A stretch of DNA of 64,000 nt from Saccharospirillum alexandrii_A (GTDB taxonomy: Bacteria; Pseudomonadota; Gammaproteobacteria; Pseudomonadales; Natronospirillaceae). The notes under the pieces are model-generated. The model was not told the DNA's origin and searched no databases. It was given only the letters and a program-made list of their open reading frames with translations. The stretch covers positions 620,001 to 684,000 of the forward strand of contig NZ_JBHZRJ010000003.1 in NCBI RefSeq assembly GCF_043641555.1. The letters are read 5' to 3'. The position numbers and the translations under genes are program-made. This document shows, piece by piece, positions 27,516 to 35,214 of the stretch (positions are counted from its first letter, which is position 1; the number at the start of each line of letters is the position of its first letter).

Positions 27516-27691
27516 AATGTATCCCTTTTTCAGTCTGTCTTGTTGTTGTCGTGATGCGCACTGGCCTGCCCCTGAGTCCTGAGACGGAGGGCAGGTGAGT
27601 GTTTGGCGATAGCCTGTTCAAATTCAGTGTAGGCAAAAGCGCATTGATTTGCCGTTAGTTTCTTGCTTAATTTTTTCTTAATACGCCGGTG

Positions 27692-27829
27692 TCAGGCCCC
27701 GAAGACCGTGCCAAGGGATCCGAAGAAAACGTCAGACCCCCAAGGGTTGCTCCGGTTCCGGTCGTAATAAACCAGTGCAGCAACCACCGCAGTGACAACC
27801 AGCAGAAAGATCAGCAGCTTTTTATACAT
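27692..27829 (-). CDS. Possible small single-span membrane protein (45 aa)
   Basis: A 45-codon frame with a basic start and a hydrophobic helix (MYKKLLIFLLVVTAVVAALVYY), then a polar DRNRSNPWGSD segment and an FGSLGTVFGA tail. The positive-inside charge and clean helix look protein-like. The Shine-Dalgarno sequence is weak (AGGA 13 bases ahead), and no homologue can be named. It lies upstream of glgC on the same strand, about 176 bases away. Confidence 0.45.
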   Translation of the reverse strand: MYKKLLIFLLVVTAVVAALVYYDRNRSNPWGSDVFFGSLGTVFGA

Positions 27830-27961
27830 TGGGCAGCGTTATCCTGGAAAGGTGCGTTTCATTGTGTACCGAATCTTTTCGTGTTGGCAAGGCATGAGGT
27901 CTGCCTGACGCCTCTGATTCTGGTAAACTGGCCCCGTTTTTATCGGTTTATTGACGTGAGG

Positions 27962-28462
27962 ATGAACATGAGAGCGCCTTTTGAGAAATCGCTGAGTTGG
28001 TCGGTTGGCATGGTGATGCTGGTACTGGCCGGTTCGGCGGTGGCGGAAACGGAAGGCTCGGGGGAGGCAGCCATCGCCCTTTCTGAGACGGCAAAAATTC
28101 GTCTGGTGCCGTTGGTGGACCAGACCCTGACGGAATCCGGAACGGTTACGGTTCAGCCAGAAGACGATGGCAGCCCGGATGGCGCACTGAGTGAGGCGTT
28201 GCCGCGCCACTGTCTGATGTCGGTGCGGGTATCGCTCGGGGGTGACGCGGCACAACTGGAAGCCGGCAAAATGGTCTGTGTTACCGAAGACCGGCGTATT
28301 TTGGAATTGACGCCTGAAGCGACGATTGAAGGGCTGGGTGAGTGCCAGGCATCCGGCGGGGCTGACTGTGGCCGGTTTGTGATCAGTGCGCAGCAGCACG
28401 GAACCCTGTCGTTGCAAACGGCAGGCCGGCTGGTGCCTCAACCCCGTAACGAGCAGAACTGA
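27962..28462 (+). CDS. Periplasmic protein of unknown function (166 aa)
   Basis: A 166-residue precursor with a signal peptide (SVGMVMLVLAGSAVAE, cleavage near residue 28). The mature part is acidic, contains three or four cysteines (RHCLMS, MVCVTE, GECQASGGADCG), and shows strand-like VRVSLGG and FVISAQQHGTLSLQ segments. No family is recognised. Paired cysteines suggest disulphides in the periplasm. ATG 27962 is selected because the signal peptide begins there; the frame is open upstream without a good start. It is convergent with aceK. Confidence 0.65.
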   Translation: MNMRAPFEKSLSWSVGMVMLVLAGSAVAETEGSGEAAIALSETAKIRLVPLVDQTLTESGTVTVQPEDDGSPDGALSEALPRHCLMSVRVSLGGDAAQLEAGKMVCVTEDRRILELTPEATIEGLGECQASGGADCGRFVISAQQHGTLSLQTAGRLVPQPRNEQN

Positions 28463-28491
28463 CGCACGAAGTGCTGGCTTGTCGTCGCCTG

Positions 28492-30216
28492 TCAGGGGCG
28501 GCTAAGGCGGATGTGGTCCGGGTAGGGAAAAATATCGGCGACCACACCCGCGTTGAGTTCATCCTGTACCTCGCGCCAGTAGTCTGCATCCAGCAAGGCG
28601 GCGTGGTAAGTCACAAAGTAGCGCTCCAGCCGGGCTTCGTTGAACAGGAAGGTGGCAAACTCTTCCGGAAAAATATCGTTCGGTGCCACGCTGTACCAGG
28701 GTTCACTGGCCATTTCGTCTTCCGGGTAGCGTGGAGGGGGAATCCGACGGAAATTGCAGTTGGTCACCCAGTCGATTTCATCATAATCGTAGAAAATCAC
28801 CCGTCCGTGACGCGTCACCCCGAAATTCTTCAATAGCATGTCACCAGGAAAGATGTTGGCCGCTGCCAGCTCCCGTATGGCCTGGCCGTATTCCCTGAGA
28901 GCGGCTTCCTGTTGCGCTTCTCGGGCCGGGTCTTCGAGATAGAGATTGAGCGGGATCATCCGGCGCTCGATGTAGCAGTGGTTGATGATCAACTGGTCGT
29001 TTTCAAAGCGAATACTCGATTCCGCCACCCGTGCCAGCTCTTGCTGCAGCTCTTTTGAAACGCGATCCAGAGGCAGTGCAACCTTGGAAAACTCCCAGGT
29101 ATCGGCCATGCGGCCAACCCGATCGTGCTGCTTGACCCGGTGATATTGGTTTTTGACATGCTGACGCGTCATGTCTTTCTGGGGAGCGAACTTGTCTTTG
29201 ATGATTTTGAACACATAGGGGTAGGAGGGCAGGGTAAACACCGTCATCACCATGCCCTTGATGCCCGGTGCGATTTCGAACTGATCGTCGCTGACCGCCA
29301 TGTGCTGCAGCAGCTCGCGATAGAACTGGGTTTTCCCCTGCTTGTGCAACCCGATCGATGAATAGAGTTCGGCCCGGGTTTTGGTGGGCATCAGCTTGCG
29401 CAAGAAATTGACGATGGCCATGGGGCTGCCGGTGTCTACAAAGAAGTAGGCCCGGGCAAAGCCGAATACGATGGCCATGGCATTGCTGTCGAGCAACAGG
29501 GTGTCGGCATAGAGGAAGCCGTCTTCGTTGTTCAGTACCGGCACAATAAAGGGCAGTGTCCGGTTGGACAGGTTCAACCGCCCGATCAGATAACAGGCCT
29601 TGTTGCGAAAAAACGGTGTAGTGATCAGGTCGATGCTGTACTTGGAGGCGGTTTTTGCCAGTTCCGGCTCCTGCGTCCGGAACCGGTGAATCAGGTGTCG
29701 GACATCCCGGTGGGCGTTCTCGAACGGCAGGCCGATGTCCATGTCTTTCAGCAGTTGCAGTATGGTCGCTTCCAGATTGCCATCGACCGTATAGCGGCGC
29801 ACCAGGTCTTCGTCGGTCTCATAATGGCGCCAAAGCGCATCGGATTCGACGAAGATGTATTCGTTGTTGAAATAGCGTCGGTCGAACAGCCGGCAAAAGA
29901 CCGAGTTGAAAAAGGTTTCCGCCAGGTCGGGCTGGGGGTGATGGCGCAGCTGCTCACTGAGCAATTGTTTGACGCCTTGCCAGTGCTTTGGATCCAGACC
30001 TTCATTGCATTCACGCAGTGACTGGACGCACAAGTCGACCTGGGCGTCATAGAGGTCGACTCTGTCTCTGTGGATGGCTTGCAGCTCAAGCCATTGGGCG
30101 TTCAAAAAGCCCTGATGAGCGCGCTGGCAGTAAGAGCGGAAAATCTGATAGTGCTGGTCGAATCCGGCCAGAATGCGCTCGGCCAGGCGAACAGAGGGTG
30201 ACTCAGTCGTAGACAT
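28492..30216 (-). CDS. aceK: Isocitrate dehydrogenase kinase/phosphatase
   Basis: A 574-residue AceK that phosphorylates and dephosphorylates isocitrate dehydrogenase, steering carbon into the glyoxylate bypass. Family motifs include IAPGIKGMVMTVFTLPSYPYVFKIIKDKF (the ATP-binding loop and catalytic lysine region), YIERRMIPLNLY, and FGVTRHGRVIFYDYDEI. ATG 30216 follows GGAAG with good spacing. The start overlaps the end of the upstream unknown gene by 14 bases, implying co-transcription. aceA and aceB are not in the window, unlike the enteric aceBAK operon. Confidence 0.96.
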   Translation of the reverse strand: MSTTESPSVRLAERILAGFDQHYQIFRSYCQRAHQGFLNAQWLELQAIHRDRVDLYDAQVDLCVQSLRECNEGLDPKHWQGVKQLLSEQLRHHPQPDLAETFFNSVFCRLFDRRYFNNEYIFVESDALWRHYETDEDLVRRYTVDGNLEATILQLLKDMDIGLPFENAHRDVRHLIHRFRTQEPELAKTASKYSIDLITTPFFRNKACYLIGRLNLSNRTLPFIVPVLNNEDGFLYADTLLLDSNAMAIVFGFARAYFFVDTGSPMAIVNFLRKLMPTKTRAELYSSIGLHKQGKTQFYRELLQHMAVSDDQFEIAPGIKGMVMTVFTLPSYPYVFKIIKDKFAPQKDMTRQHVKNQYHRVKQHDRVGRMADTWEFSKVALPLDRVSKELQQELARVAESSIRFENDQLIINHCYIERRMIPLNLYLEDPAREAQQEAALREYGQAIRELAAANIFPGDMLLKNFGVTRHGRVIFYDYDEIDWVTNCNFRRIPPPRYPEDEMASEPWYSVAPNDIFPEEFATFLFNEARLERYFVTYHAALLDADYWREVQDELNAGVVADIFPYPDHIRLSRP

Positions 30217-30988
30217 TCTTTTTCTTCCAGCTTTCCTGGTCATCAATCAGGCCTTCCATATCGGCCGCCAGTCGCTCCGCCTGACCACTGGATTGGGCTT
30301 TGCGATCATTACGCCAGGCTTCAATGATTTGTTGCAGGCGGGTACGCAGCTCAATCTCTTCCTGCTTGAACAGCGGCGCCTGGCGCGAGGTGGCGATGGT
30401 ATCAATGGCTTTCTGGTAAGCGACGCGCGCCTCCCTGAAGTGCTTGGTCACCATGGCCTGGTCGGCGCGGGTTTTGAAATAATCGAGGGCTGTTTCTACC
30501 AGTTTGTATTCCACCTGGTTGAGGAGTTTGTCGGCGTCGGTTTTGTTCAGGCGGCCGCTGTCGTAATTGCGCTTAATGAATAGAAACAGGGATTTGAGCG
30601 TTTGCCGGTGCAGATTGGTCTCTTCCGAATTCAGGCGCGGGGCTACCGCCGAAGGCGGGTTCTTGCGCAGCCGGGCGCGTTCTTTGGCCAGCTCCTGAAA
30701 ATCCTCCTCCAGCAACTTGGCTTTATCGGCCGACAGAGGGATCTGTGCTTTGATGTTTTGCAGCAACGCCTGGTAGATAAAATCGCGTAACTCGGGTGAT
30801 AGGAATGACGAAGGCAGGCCACGCAATACGTTGTTCAGCTTGCGTTGCTGGTTGAGCAAGTTTTGCAGCAGCTCTTTATTGGCGGCGCGGGCTTTGTGAC
30901 GGCCCTGGGCAATGAGCATGCCGATAACCATCAGGCTGATGATGGCGACTGCGATAACACCAAGCAATGTCGTAGTGGACGCGCCCAT
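30203..30988 (-). CDS. Membrane-anchored coiled-coil protein of unknown function, upstream of aceK
   Basis: A 261-residue protein with one N-terminal membrane helix (about residues 5-26: LLGVIAVAIISLMVIGMLIA) and a highly charged helical cytoplasmic or periplasmic body with coiled-coil heptads (KELLQNLLNQQRKLNNVL, EEDFQELAKERARLRKN). A TPR-like stretch HFREARVAYQKAIDTI is visible. No family is recognised. Its last codons overlap the aceK start, so it is probably co-expressed with aceK. ATG 30988 is chosen; a slightly earlier in-frame ATG at 31000 is possible. Confidence 0.65.
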   Translation of the reverse strand: MGASTTTLLGVIAVAIISLMVIGMLIAQGRHKARAANKELLQNLLNQQRKLNNVLRGLPSSFLSPELRDFIYQALLQNIKAQIPLSADKAKLLEEDFQELAKERARLRKNPPSAVAPRLNSEETNLHRQTLKSLFLFIKRNYDSGRLNKTDADKLLNQVEYKLVETALDYFKTRADQAMVTKHFREARVAYQKAIDTIATSRQAPLFKQEEIELRTRLQQIIEAWRNDRKAQSSGQAERLAADMEGLIDDQESWKKKNVYD

Positions 30989-31099
30989 GTGGCCTCTCAT
31001 ATTCTTCCAGCAGACGACCCAGCCCGGAGGGGCGGCGGCTGAACTTGGGTTTATAGTCAGCAGTGTAATCTAAAAAAACGTATAAAAACAAAGATTTGC

Positions 31100-31128
31100 T
31101 TGACAGTATTCAGACTCGACCTTAAAGT
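31100..31128 (+). promoter_or_regulatory. Promoter of tRNA-Glu
   Basis: Perfect -35 TTGACA (31100-31105), 17-base spacer, -10 TAAAGT (31123-31128); predicted transcription start about 12 bases before the tRNA. Confidence 0.75.
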
Positions 31129-31146
31129 TCCCACCGCTTTTGACGT

Positions 31147-31222
31147 GTCCCGTTCGTCTAGTGGCCTAGGACACCGCCCTTTCACGGCGGTAACAGGGGT
31201 TCGAGTCCCCTACGGGATACCA
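31147..31222 (+). tRNA. tRNA-Glu (anticodon UUC)
   Basis: A 76-base cloverleaf with acceptor GTCCCGT/ACGGGAT (one G-T closing pair), anticodon stem CCGCC/GGCGG with loop CTTTCAC giving UUC, T-arm AGGGG TTCGAGT CCCCT and encoded CCA. It stands alone, unlike the tRNA-Glu inside rRNA operons of enterics. Confidence 0.97.
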
Positions 31223-31457
31223 CTCCAGCACCTTCCAGAGAAACCTTCTGCACACCCGTTCCGCCTTGTGCGGTCTGCACACAGTATAGCCTCACCTGAT
31301 ATATCTGACTGCTTGCCAGGCCTATTGCCCGAATTTGCCATCCTGACGGGCCTCTCAGTGTTTCGACAACGCCCGAATGGCGCCACAGCCGTGACAGCTT
31401 GCGACGGAAGTGACACACTTCAGCCTTTATGCAACAGCCCAAGTGAGTGAAACGTTC

Positions 31458-32381
31458 ATGAAGCCGGTTTATGCCTTTGGTGAAGTTCTGGTCGATGCCC
31501 TGCAAAACGGAACCGTGACTGAACAGGGCCTGGCGATGCCTCAGGCTGTGTTTTACCCGGGTGGTGCGCCGGCCAATGCCGCTGTTGCTGCCGCGCGCCT
31601 GGGCGCACGGGCACTGTTCATTGGTCAGGTCGGCCGGGATGGCTTTGGCCATTATCTGAAAACGGCCCTTAATCACTACGGCGTCGATACACGGTATCTG
31701 CGTTCGACCGACGCGCCCACCCCGATGGCCATGGTGACGCTCGATGACCGCGGCGAGCGTAGTTTTCAGTTCTACCGCCAGGGCACGGCCGATGTGATGC
31801 TCGCCGCCCATAAACTGCCCAACCCGGCTGAATTTGCTCCGGGCATCCTGCACTGCTGTTCTAATACCCTCACCGAGCCCGGCATCCGCCGCGTCCATAT
31901 TGGTTTTGTCGACCGGTGCCGGGCAGCGGGTAATCTGATCAGTTTCGATGTGAACCTGCGCAAGAATCTTTGGCCCGATCAGACCAATTTCCGCGAACCG
32001 ATTCAGTCGATGCTCAAACGTGCCGATGTGATCAAGGTCAGTCGTGAAGAGCTGGATGAGCTATGGGATGGTGATGCCGAATCCGAGCTGGTGAGTTGGG
32101 CCTTTGCCCATGAAGCCAAGGCCATTTTTATTACCGATGGAGCCAACCCGGCGACACTGATAACGCCCGATGCCCGCCACCAAATGCCGGTGCCCGACGT
32201 TACTGTGGTTGATACTACTGGCGCCGGTGATGCGTTTTCCGGCGCTGTTCTGGTCAGTCTTTGCCAGCCAGAGACACCCGACTGGGAGGCGGCACTGAGT
32301 TTGGCCGTTAAGTGCGGTGCCTGGGCGGTTGGACGGGCGGGGGCTTTTCCCTCTTTACCGACGGCCGACGACGTTCAGTGA
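31458..32381 (+). CDS. PfkB-family carbohydrate kinase (fructokinase-like)
   Basis: A 307-residue ribokinase-fold kinase. It has the N-terminal sugar-binding YPGGAPANAAVAAARLGA (residues 34-51; it begins FYPGG) and the C-terminal ATP/anion-hole motif VVDTTGAGDAFSGAVL with catalytic Asp near residue 258. The sequence is closest in style to bacterial fructokinases; the exact hexose cannot be fixed. ATG 31458 starts the conserved VYAFGEVLVD strand. It is a single gene downstream of tRNA-Glu, with no transporter beside it. Confidence 0.88.
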   Translation: MKPVYAFGEVLVDALQNGTVTEQGLAMPQAVFYPGGAPANAAVAAARLGARALFIGQVGRDGFGHYLKTALNHYGVDTRYLRSTDAPTPMAMVTLDDRGERSFQFYRQGTADVMLAAHKLPNPAEFAPGILHCCSNTLTEPGIRRVHIGFVDRCRAAGNLISFDVNLRKNLWPDQTNFREPIQSMLKRADVIKVSREELDELWDGDAESELVSWAFAHEAKAIFITDGANPATLITPDARHQMPVPDVTVVDTTGAGDAFSGAVLVSLCQPETPDWEAALSLAVKCGAWAVGRAGAFPSLPTADDVQ

Positions 32382-32535
32382 CCCTTATTCACAGCTCTTT
32401 TTGTTGATGGCCGCTGAATAGCCGGCTGCTTTGGTTAACAATGCTGTGTTCCGGTACAGTGCCCGTGCCAGGCTGTATTGATGTTCAGCCCGGCCAGATT
32501 GTACGATTTATCGTTGCATTAAATAGGGGAGCCCT

Positions 32536-33246
32536 GTGTTTCTAGACGCCTTTCACACCCAGCACACCGACAACACCATCAGCATCAGTGCTGAGCAGGG
32601 CAGTGCCTTTGCCAAGGAAATCGCTGGCGATTTCAACCCGATTCACAATGTTGGCGCCAAGCGGTTTGTGGTGCCGGGCGATCTGTTGTTCGCACTGGTT
32701 CTGAACCGCTACGGGCTGAGCAAATCGATGTCGGTGCGCTTCTCGGGCATGGTCGGCGCCGACCGGACACTGGTTCTTCCGGAAGTGGACAAGGGCACCA
32801 TTGATATTGTCGATGCCGAGGGCAAGGCTTACCTGCACCTGGAACACAGCGGTGAAACCAGTCACGATGCGGCCCTGATCGAAGACCTGACACGCAGTTA
32901 CGTGGCGTTCTCGGGCCAGAATTTCCCGTTCATCATGGTACCCCTGCTGGAAAAGCACCAGGTGATGTTCAACCCGCGCCGGCCCCTGGTGATATACGAG
33001 AGCATGGCATTCGAGTTGACTGACCTCAACATCAGCCAGCCATCGCTCGAACTGGCCAATACCTCATTGATCGTCAATGGCAAGCGGGGCGACGCCCTGT
33101 TCGAGTTCAACATCGTCGCTGGCGGGCAGCGTGTGGGTACGGGCATCAAGAAGCTGATCGTCAGCGGGTTGCAGCCCTTCGATGCCGAGCTGATGGATGG
33201 CGTTATTGCTGAATTTGACCACCTCAGGGCCCATTACGCCCGCTGA
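32536..33246 (+). CDS. DUF3581 family protein
   Basis: A 236-residue soluble protein matching the DUF3581 pattern seen in marine gammaproteobacteria. Near residue 31 it carries GDFNPIHN, which resembles the DxNPIH hydratase motif of MaoC hot-dog enzymes, and residues after it (VPGDLLFALVLN) match the hot-dog helix. This suggests a thioester or fatty-acyl ligand, but catalysis is not shown. The start is GTG 32536, eight bases after AGGGGAG. It is monocistronic by spacing. Confidence 0.75.
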   Translation: MFLDAFHTQHTDNTISISAEQGSAFAKEIAGDFNPIHNVGAKRFVVPGDLLFALVLNRYGLSKSMSVRFSGMVGADRTLVLPEVDKGTIDIVDAEGKAYLHLEHSGETSHDAALIEDLTRSYVAFSGQNFPFIMVPLLEKHQVMFNPRRPLVIYESMAFELTDLNISQPSLELANTSLIVNGKRGDALFEFNIVAGGQRVGTGIKKLIVSGLQPFDAELMDGVIAEFDHLRAHYAR

Positions 33247-33362
33247 ATCTGGCTCCACTCCCGTTTGGTTGGCCCGCGCGCACCGTCGTCCGGGCTGTCA
33301 TTTCCTGTTTTGCCCCTGTCTCATCCCGACCCCTGAGCCCTTGTATCCGGTCCGGGTACTCG

Positions 33363-33379
33363 TGCGCCATTAGGGTGCT
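33363..33379. promoter_or_regulatory. NtrC-like binding site, distal
   Basis: TGCGC-CATTAGG-GTGCT fits the NtrC palindrome TGCAC-N7-GTGCA with one mismatch in each half. Its centre is 51 bp (about five helical turns) upstream of the proximal site. Confidence 0.5.
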
Positions 33380-33413
33380 TGCTGGTGGCAAAAATGGGGC
33401 GATGTTAATCATT

Positions 33414-33430
33414 TGCACTCATTCGGTGCG
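33414..33430. promoter_or_regulatory. NtrC-like binding site, proximal
   Basis: TGCAC-TCATTCG-GTGCG fits the NtrC palindrome (GCACY-N5-RGTGC core exact, one outer mismatch), centred about 63 bases before the predicted start of transcription. Confidence 0.6.
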
Positions 33431-33458
33431 AACAGCGCGTTACTTCCGCGGTCAGTCC

Positions 33459-33474
33459 TGGCCGGTATCTTGCT
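33459..33474 (+). promoter_or_regulatory. Sigma-54 promoter of the glucosylglycerate operon
   Basis: TGGCCGGTATCTTGCT carries the invariant GG-N10-GC of -24/-12 promoters, with TGGC and TTGCT both matching the consensus TGGCACG-N4-TTGCW. Predicted transcription start is about 33485, 66 bases before the first gene. Confidence 0.65.
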
Positions 33475-33550
33475 GTGTCCTATTCTGTAGAGCGACTGAC
33501 GCCAATCAAGTTGGGGCAGCAGGCCCTGACCGCAGGACAGGATTTTCATC

Positions 33551-34423
33551 ATGGATCCGACATTCGCAGATTTTATTCAATCCGCCGGTTTGCCCGAGGC
33601 CTTGTTGGCCCATCAGGCGAGCCTGTATCAGCCGCTGGCCGATTGGGTGATTGCCAGCCGGTTAACGCTGGTGGGCATTCAGGGTACTCAGGGGTCGGGC
33701 AAATCGACGCTGGCTCAGGTGTTGAAGTGGCACCTCGAAAAAGCGGGGCTCAGAGTTGAGGTGCTGTCGATCGATGACCTCTACCTCAGCCGGGCTGATC
33801 GACATGCGCTGGCGCAAAGCACGCACCCCTTGCTGGCTACGCGAGGCGTGCCAGGTACCCACGACGTTGTGCTCGGACGGGAACTATTCTCCTGGGTTCG
33901 GTCCGGCACCGGTTCCCGCGCACTGCCCCGGTTCGACAAGGCTCAGGATGACCGGGCTTCGCGGGCCGACTGGCACCATTGTGAGACACCGCCCGATGTC
34001 CTTCTGTTTGAAGGCTGGTGTGTCGGCCTGACGGCTCAGCCAGAAACCGAGTTGACCGAGCCCGTTAACAGCCTGGAAGCGCGGGAAGATTCCGCCGGCG
34101 ACTGGCGTCACTATGTGAACGACCAGCTGCGGCAGTTCTATGAACCCTGGTACAACCAGTTGGATGCCCTGATTGTGTTGCAAGCGCCCGGGTTTGAGCA
34201 GGTGTTTGCCTGGCGCAAAAAGCAGGAAGAGGCATTGCGTGCCCGCAAACAGGGTCAGGGCGTTATGGATGAGGTGGCGCTGCGGCGTTTCATCTCCCAT
34301 TACGAACGACTGACCGGGCACGCGCTGGCAACCCTGCCCGAACGGGCCGATATACTGATTCCGCTGGGGGCCGATCAGCAGCCCGGCCCGATACAATGGC
34401 TCAAAAAGGGGCCCGACCAATGA
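33551..34423 (+). CDS. D-glycerate kinase (GLYK/P-loop type)
   Basis: A 290-residue P-loop kinase with Walker A GTQGSGKST (residues 45-53), the base/substrate segment IDDLYLSRADR, and TRGVPGTHD, all typical of plant-type GLYK/YggC-like glycerate 3-kinases. It forms 3-phosphoglycerate, the acceptor for GpgS encoded two genes later, so it likely feeds or salvages glycerate for glucosylglycerate. Its stop overlaps the next start (ATGA). The operon lies behind a sigma-54/NtrC-like control region. Kinase family is secure; regiospecificity (3- rather than 2-phospho) follows the family. Confidence 0.88.
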   Translation: MDPTFADFIQSAGLPEALLAHQASLYQPLADWVIASRLTLVGIQGTQGSGKSTLAQVLKWHLEKAGLRVEVLSIDDLYLSRADRHALAQSTHPLLATRGVPGTHDVVLGRELFSWVRSGTGSRALPRFDKAQDDRASRADWHHCETPPDVLLFEGWCVGLTAQPETELTEPVNSLEAREDSAGDWRHYVNDQLRQFYEPWYNQLDALIVLQAPGFEQVFAWRKKQEEALRARKQGQGVMDEVALRRFISHYERLTGHALATLPERADILIPLGADQQPGPIQWLKKGPDQ

Positions 34424-35214
34424 CGCAGTGGATGGTACTGACCGACCTGGACGGCACCTTGCTCGATCATGACAGTTACGACTGGCGACCGGCCGAGCCC
34501 GCGCTGCAAGCGTTGCAGGCACTGAACATTCCGGTCATCGCGGTCACCAGTAAAACCGCCGCCGAACTGGTCTCGTTGCGTACTGACATTCCTTACCTGG
34601 CACCCCTGATGGCTTGCGAGAACGGGGCCGTAGTGATTGATGATAGGCCCGGTTCCCAAACCCGGGAGGTACTCGGCGAAGCAACTGACGCTTTGATTGA
34701 CCGGTTCGACCAGGCAAGCCTGGAGAGTGGCGCACAGGGCATCGGATTTCACCAGGCCAGTGATCAGCAGGTGGCCGACTGGACCGGTCTGAGCCTGGCC
34801 GACGCGGCCCAGGCCCGTGCCCGGGAGGCCTCGTTGCCGGTCTATTACCCAACCGACTGGCCCGGGCGAGCCGCCTTTATCCGTGCCGTAGAAGCTCGCA
34901 GCGGACGGGTGCTGGAAGGAGGGCGGTTTTTGCATTTGGCTGGCAGCGCTGACAAAGGCACTGCGCTTGACTGGATGGCACGCCGTCTGAACATCGAACA
35001 CACGGTAGCGCTGGGCGATGGCGGCAATGACGACGCCATGCTGGCCCGAGCCACCATCGGTATCCGCATTCCCACCGCCGGCACGCGCCGGCCTGAATCC
35101 CTGACGACCATTAGACGTGCCAGCCAGCCGGGCCCTGCCGGCTGGAACGAAGCGATGTTGTCGTTGCTGAACCAGGGGCTGTTCAACGAACTCCGAGGAG
35201 AACGAGATGAGTGA
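34420..35214 (+). CDS. gpgP: Glucosyl-3-phosphoglycerate phosphatase (MPGP-type HAD)
   Basis: A 264-residue HAD phosphatase of the mannosyl-3-phosphoglycerate phosphatase family. Motif I LTDLDGTLLD has the nucleophile Asp9 and Asp11. Motif II is AVTSKTAAE, the cap holds MACENGAVV, and motif III/IV is ALGDGGNDDAML. Beside gpgS, it should remove phosphate from glucosyl-3-phosphoglycerate to release glucosylglycerate; MPGP enzymes accept both glucosyl and mannosyl substrates. ATG 34420 overlaps the kinase stop; its 3' end overlaps gpgS by eight bases. Confidence 0.88.
   Translation: MTQWMVLTDLDGTLLDHDSYDWRPAEPALQALQALNIPVIAVTSKTAAELVSLRTDIPYLAPLMACENGAVVIDDRPGSQTREVLGEATDALIDRFDQASLESGAQGIGFHQASDQQVADWTGLSLADAAQARAREASLPVYYPTDWPGRAAFIRAVEARSGRVLEGGRFLHLAGSADKGTALDWMARRLNIEHTVALGDGGNDDAMLARATIGIRIPTAGTRRPESLTTIRRASQPGPAGWNEAMLSLLNQGLFNELRGERDE

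Larger units (their letters stand above)
33247..33550. other. Regulatory region of the glucosylglycerate operon
   Basis: About 300 bases with no gene; it holds two NtrC-like palindromes and a sigma-54 promoter match, listed separately. Confidence 0.7.
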
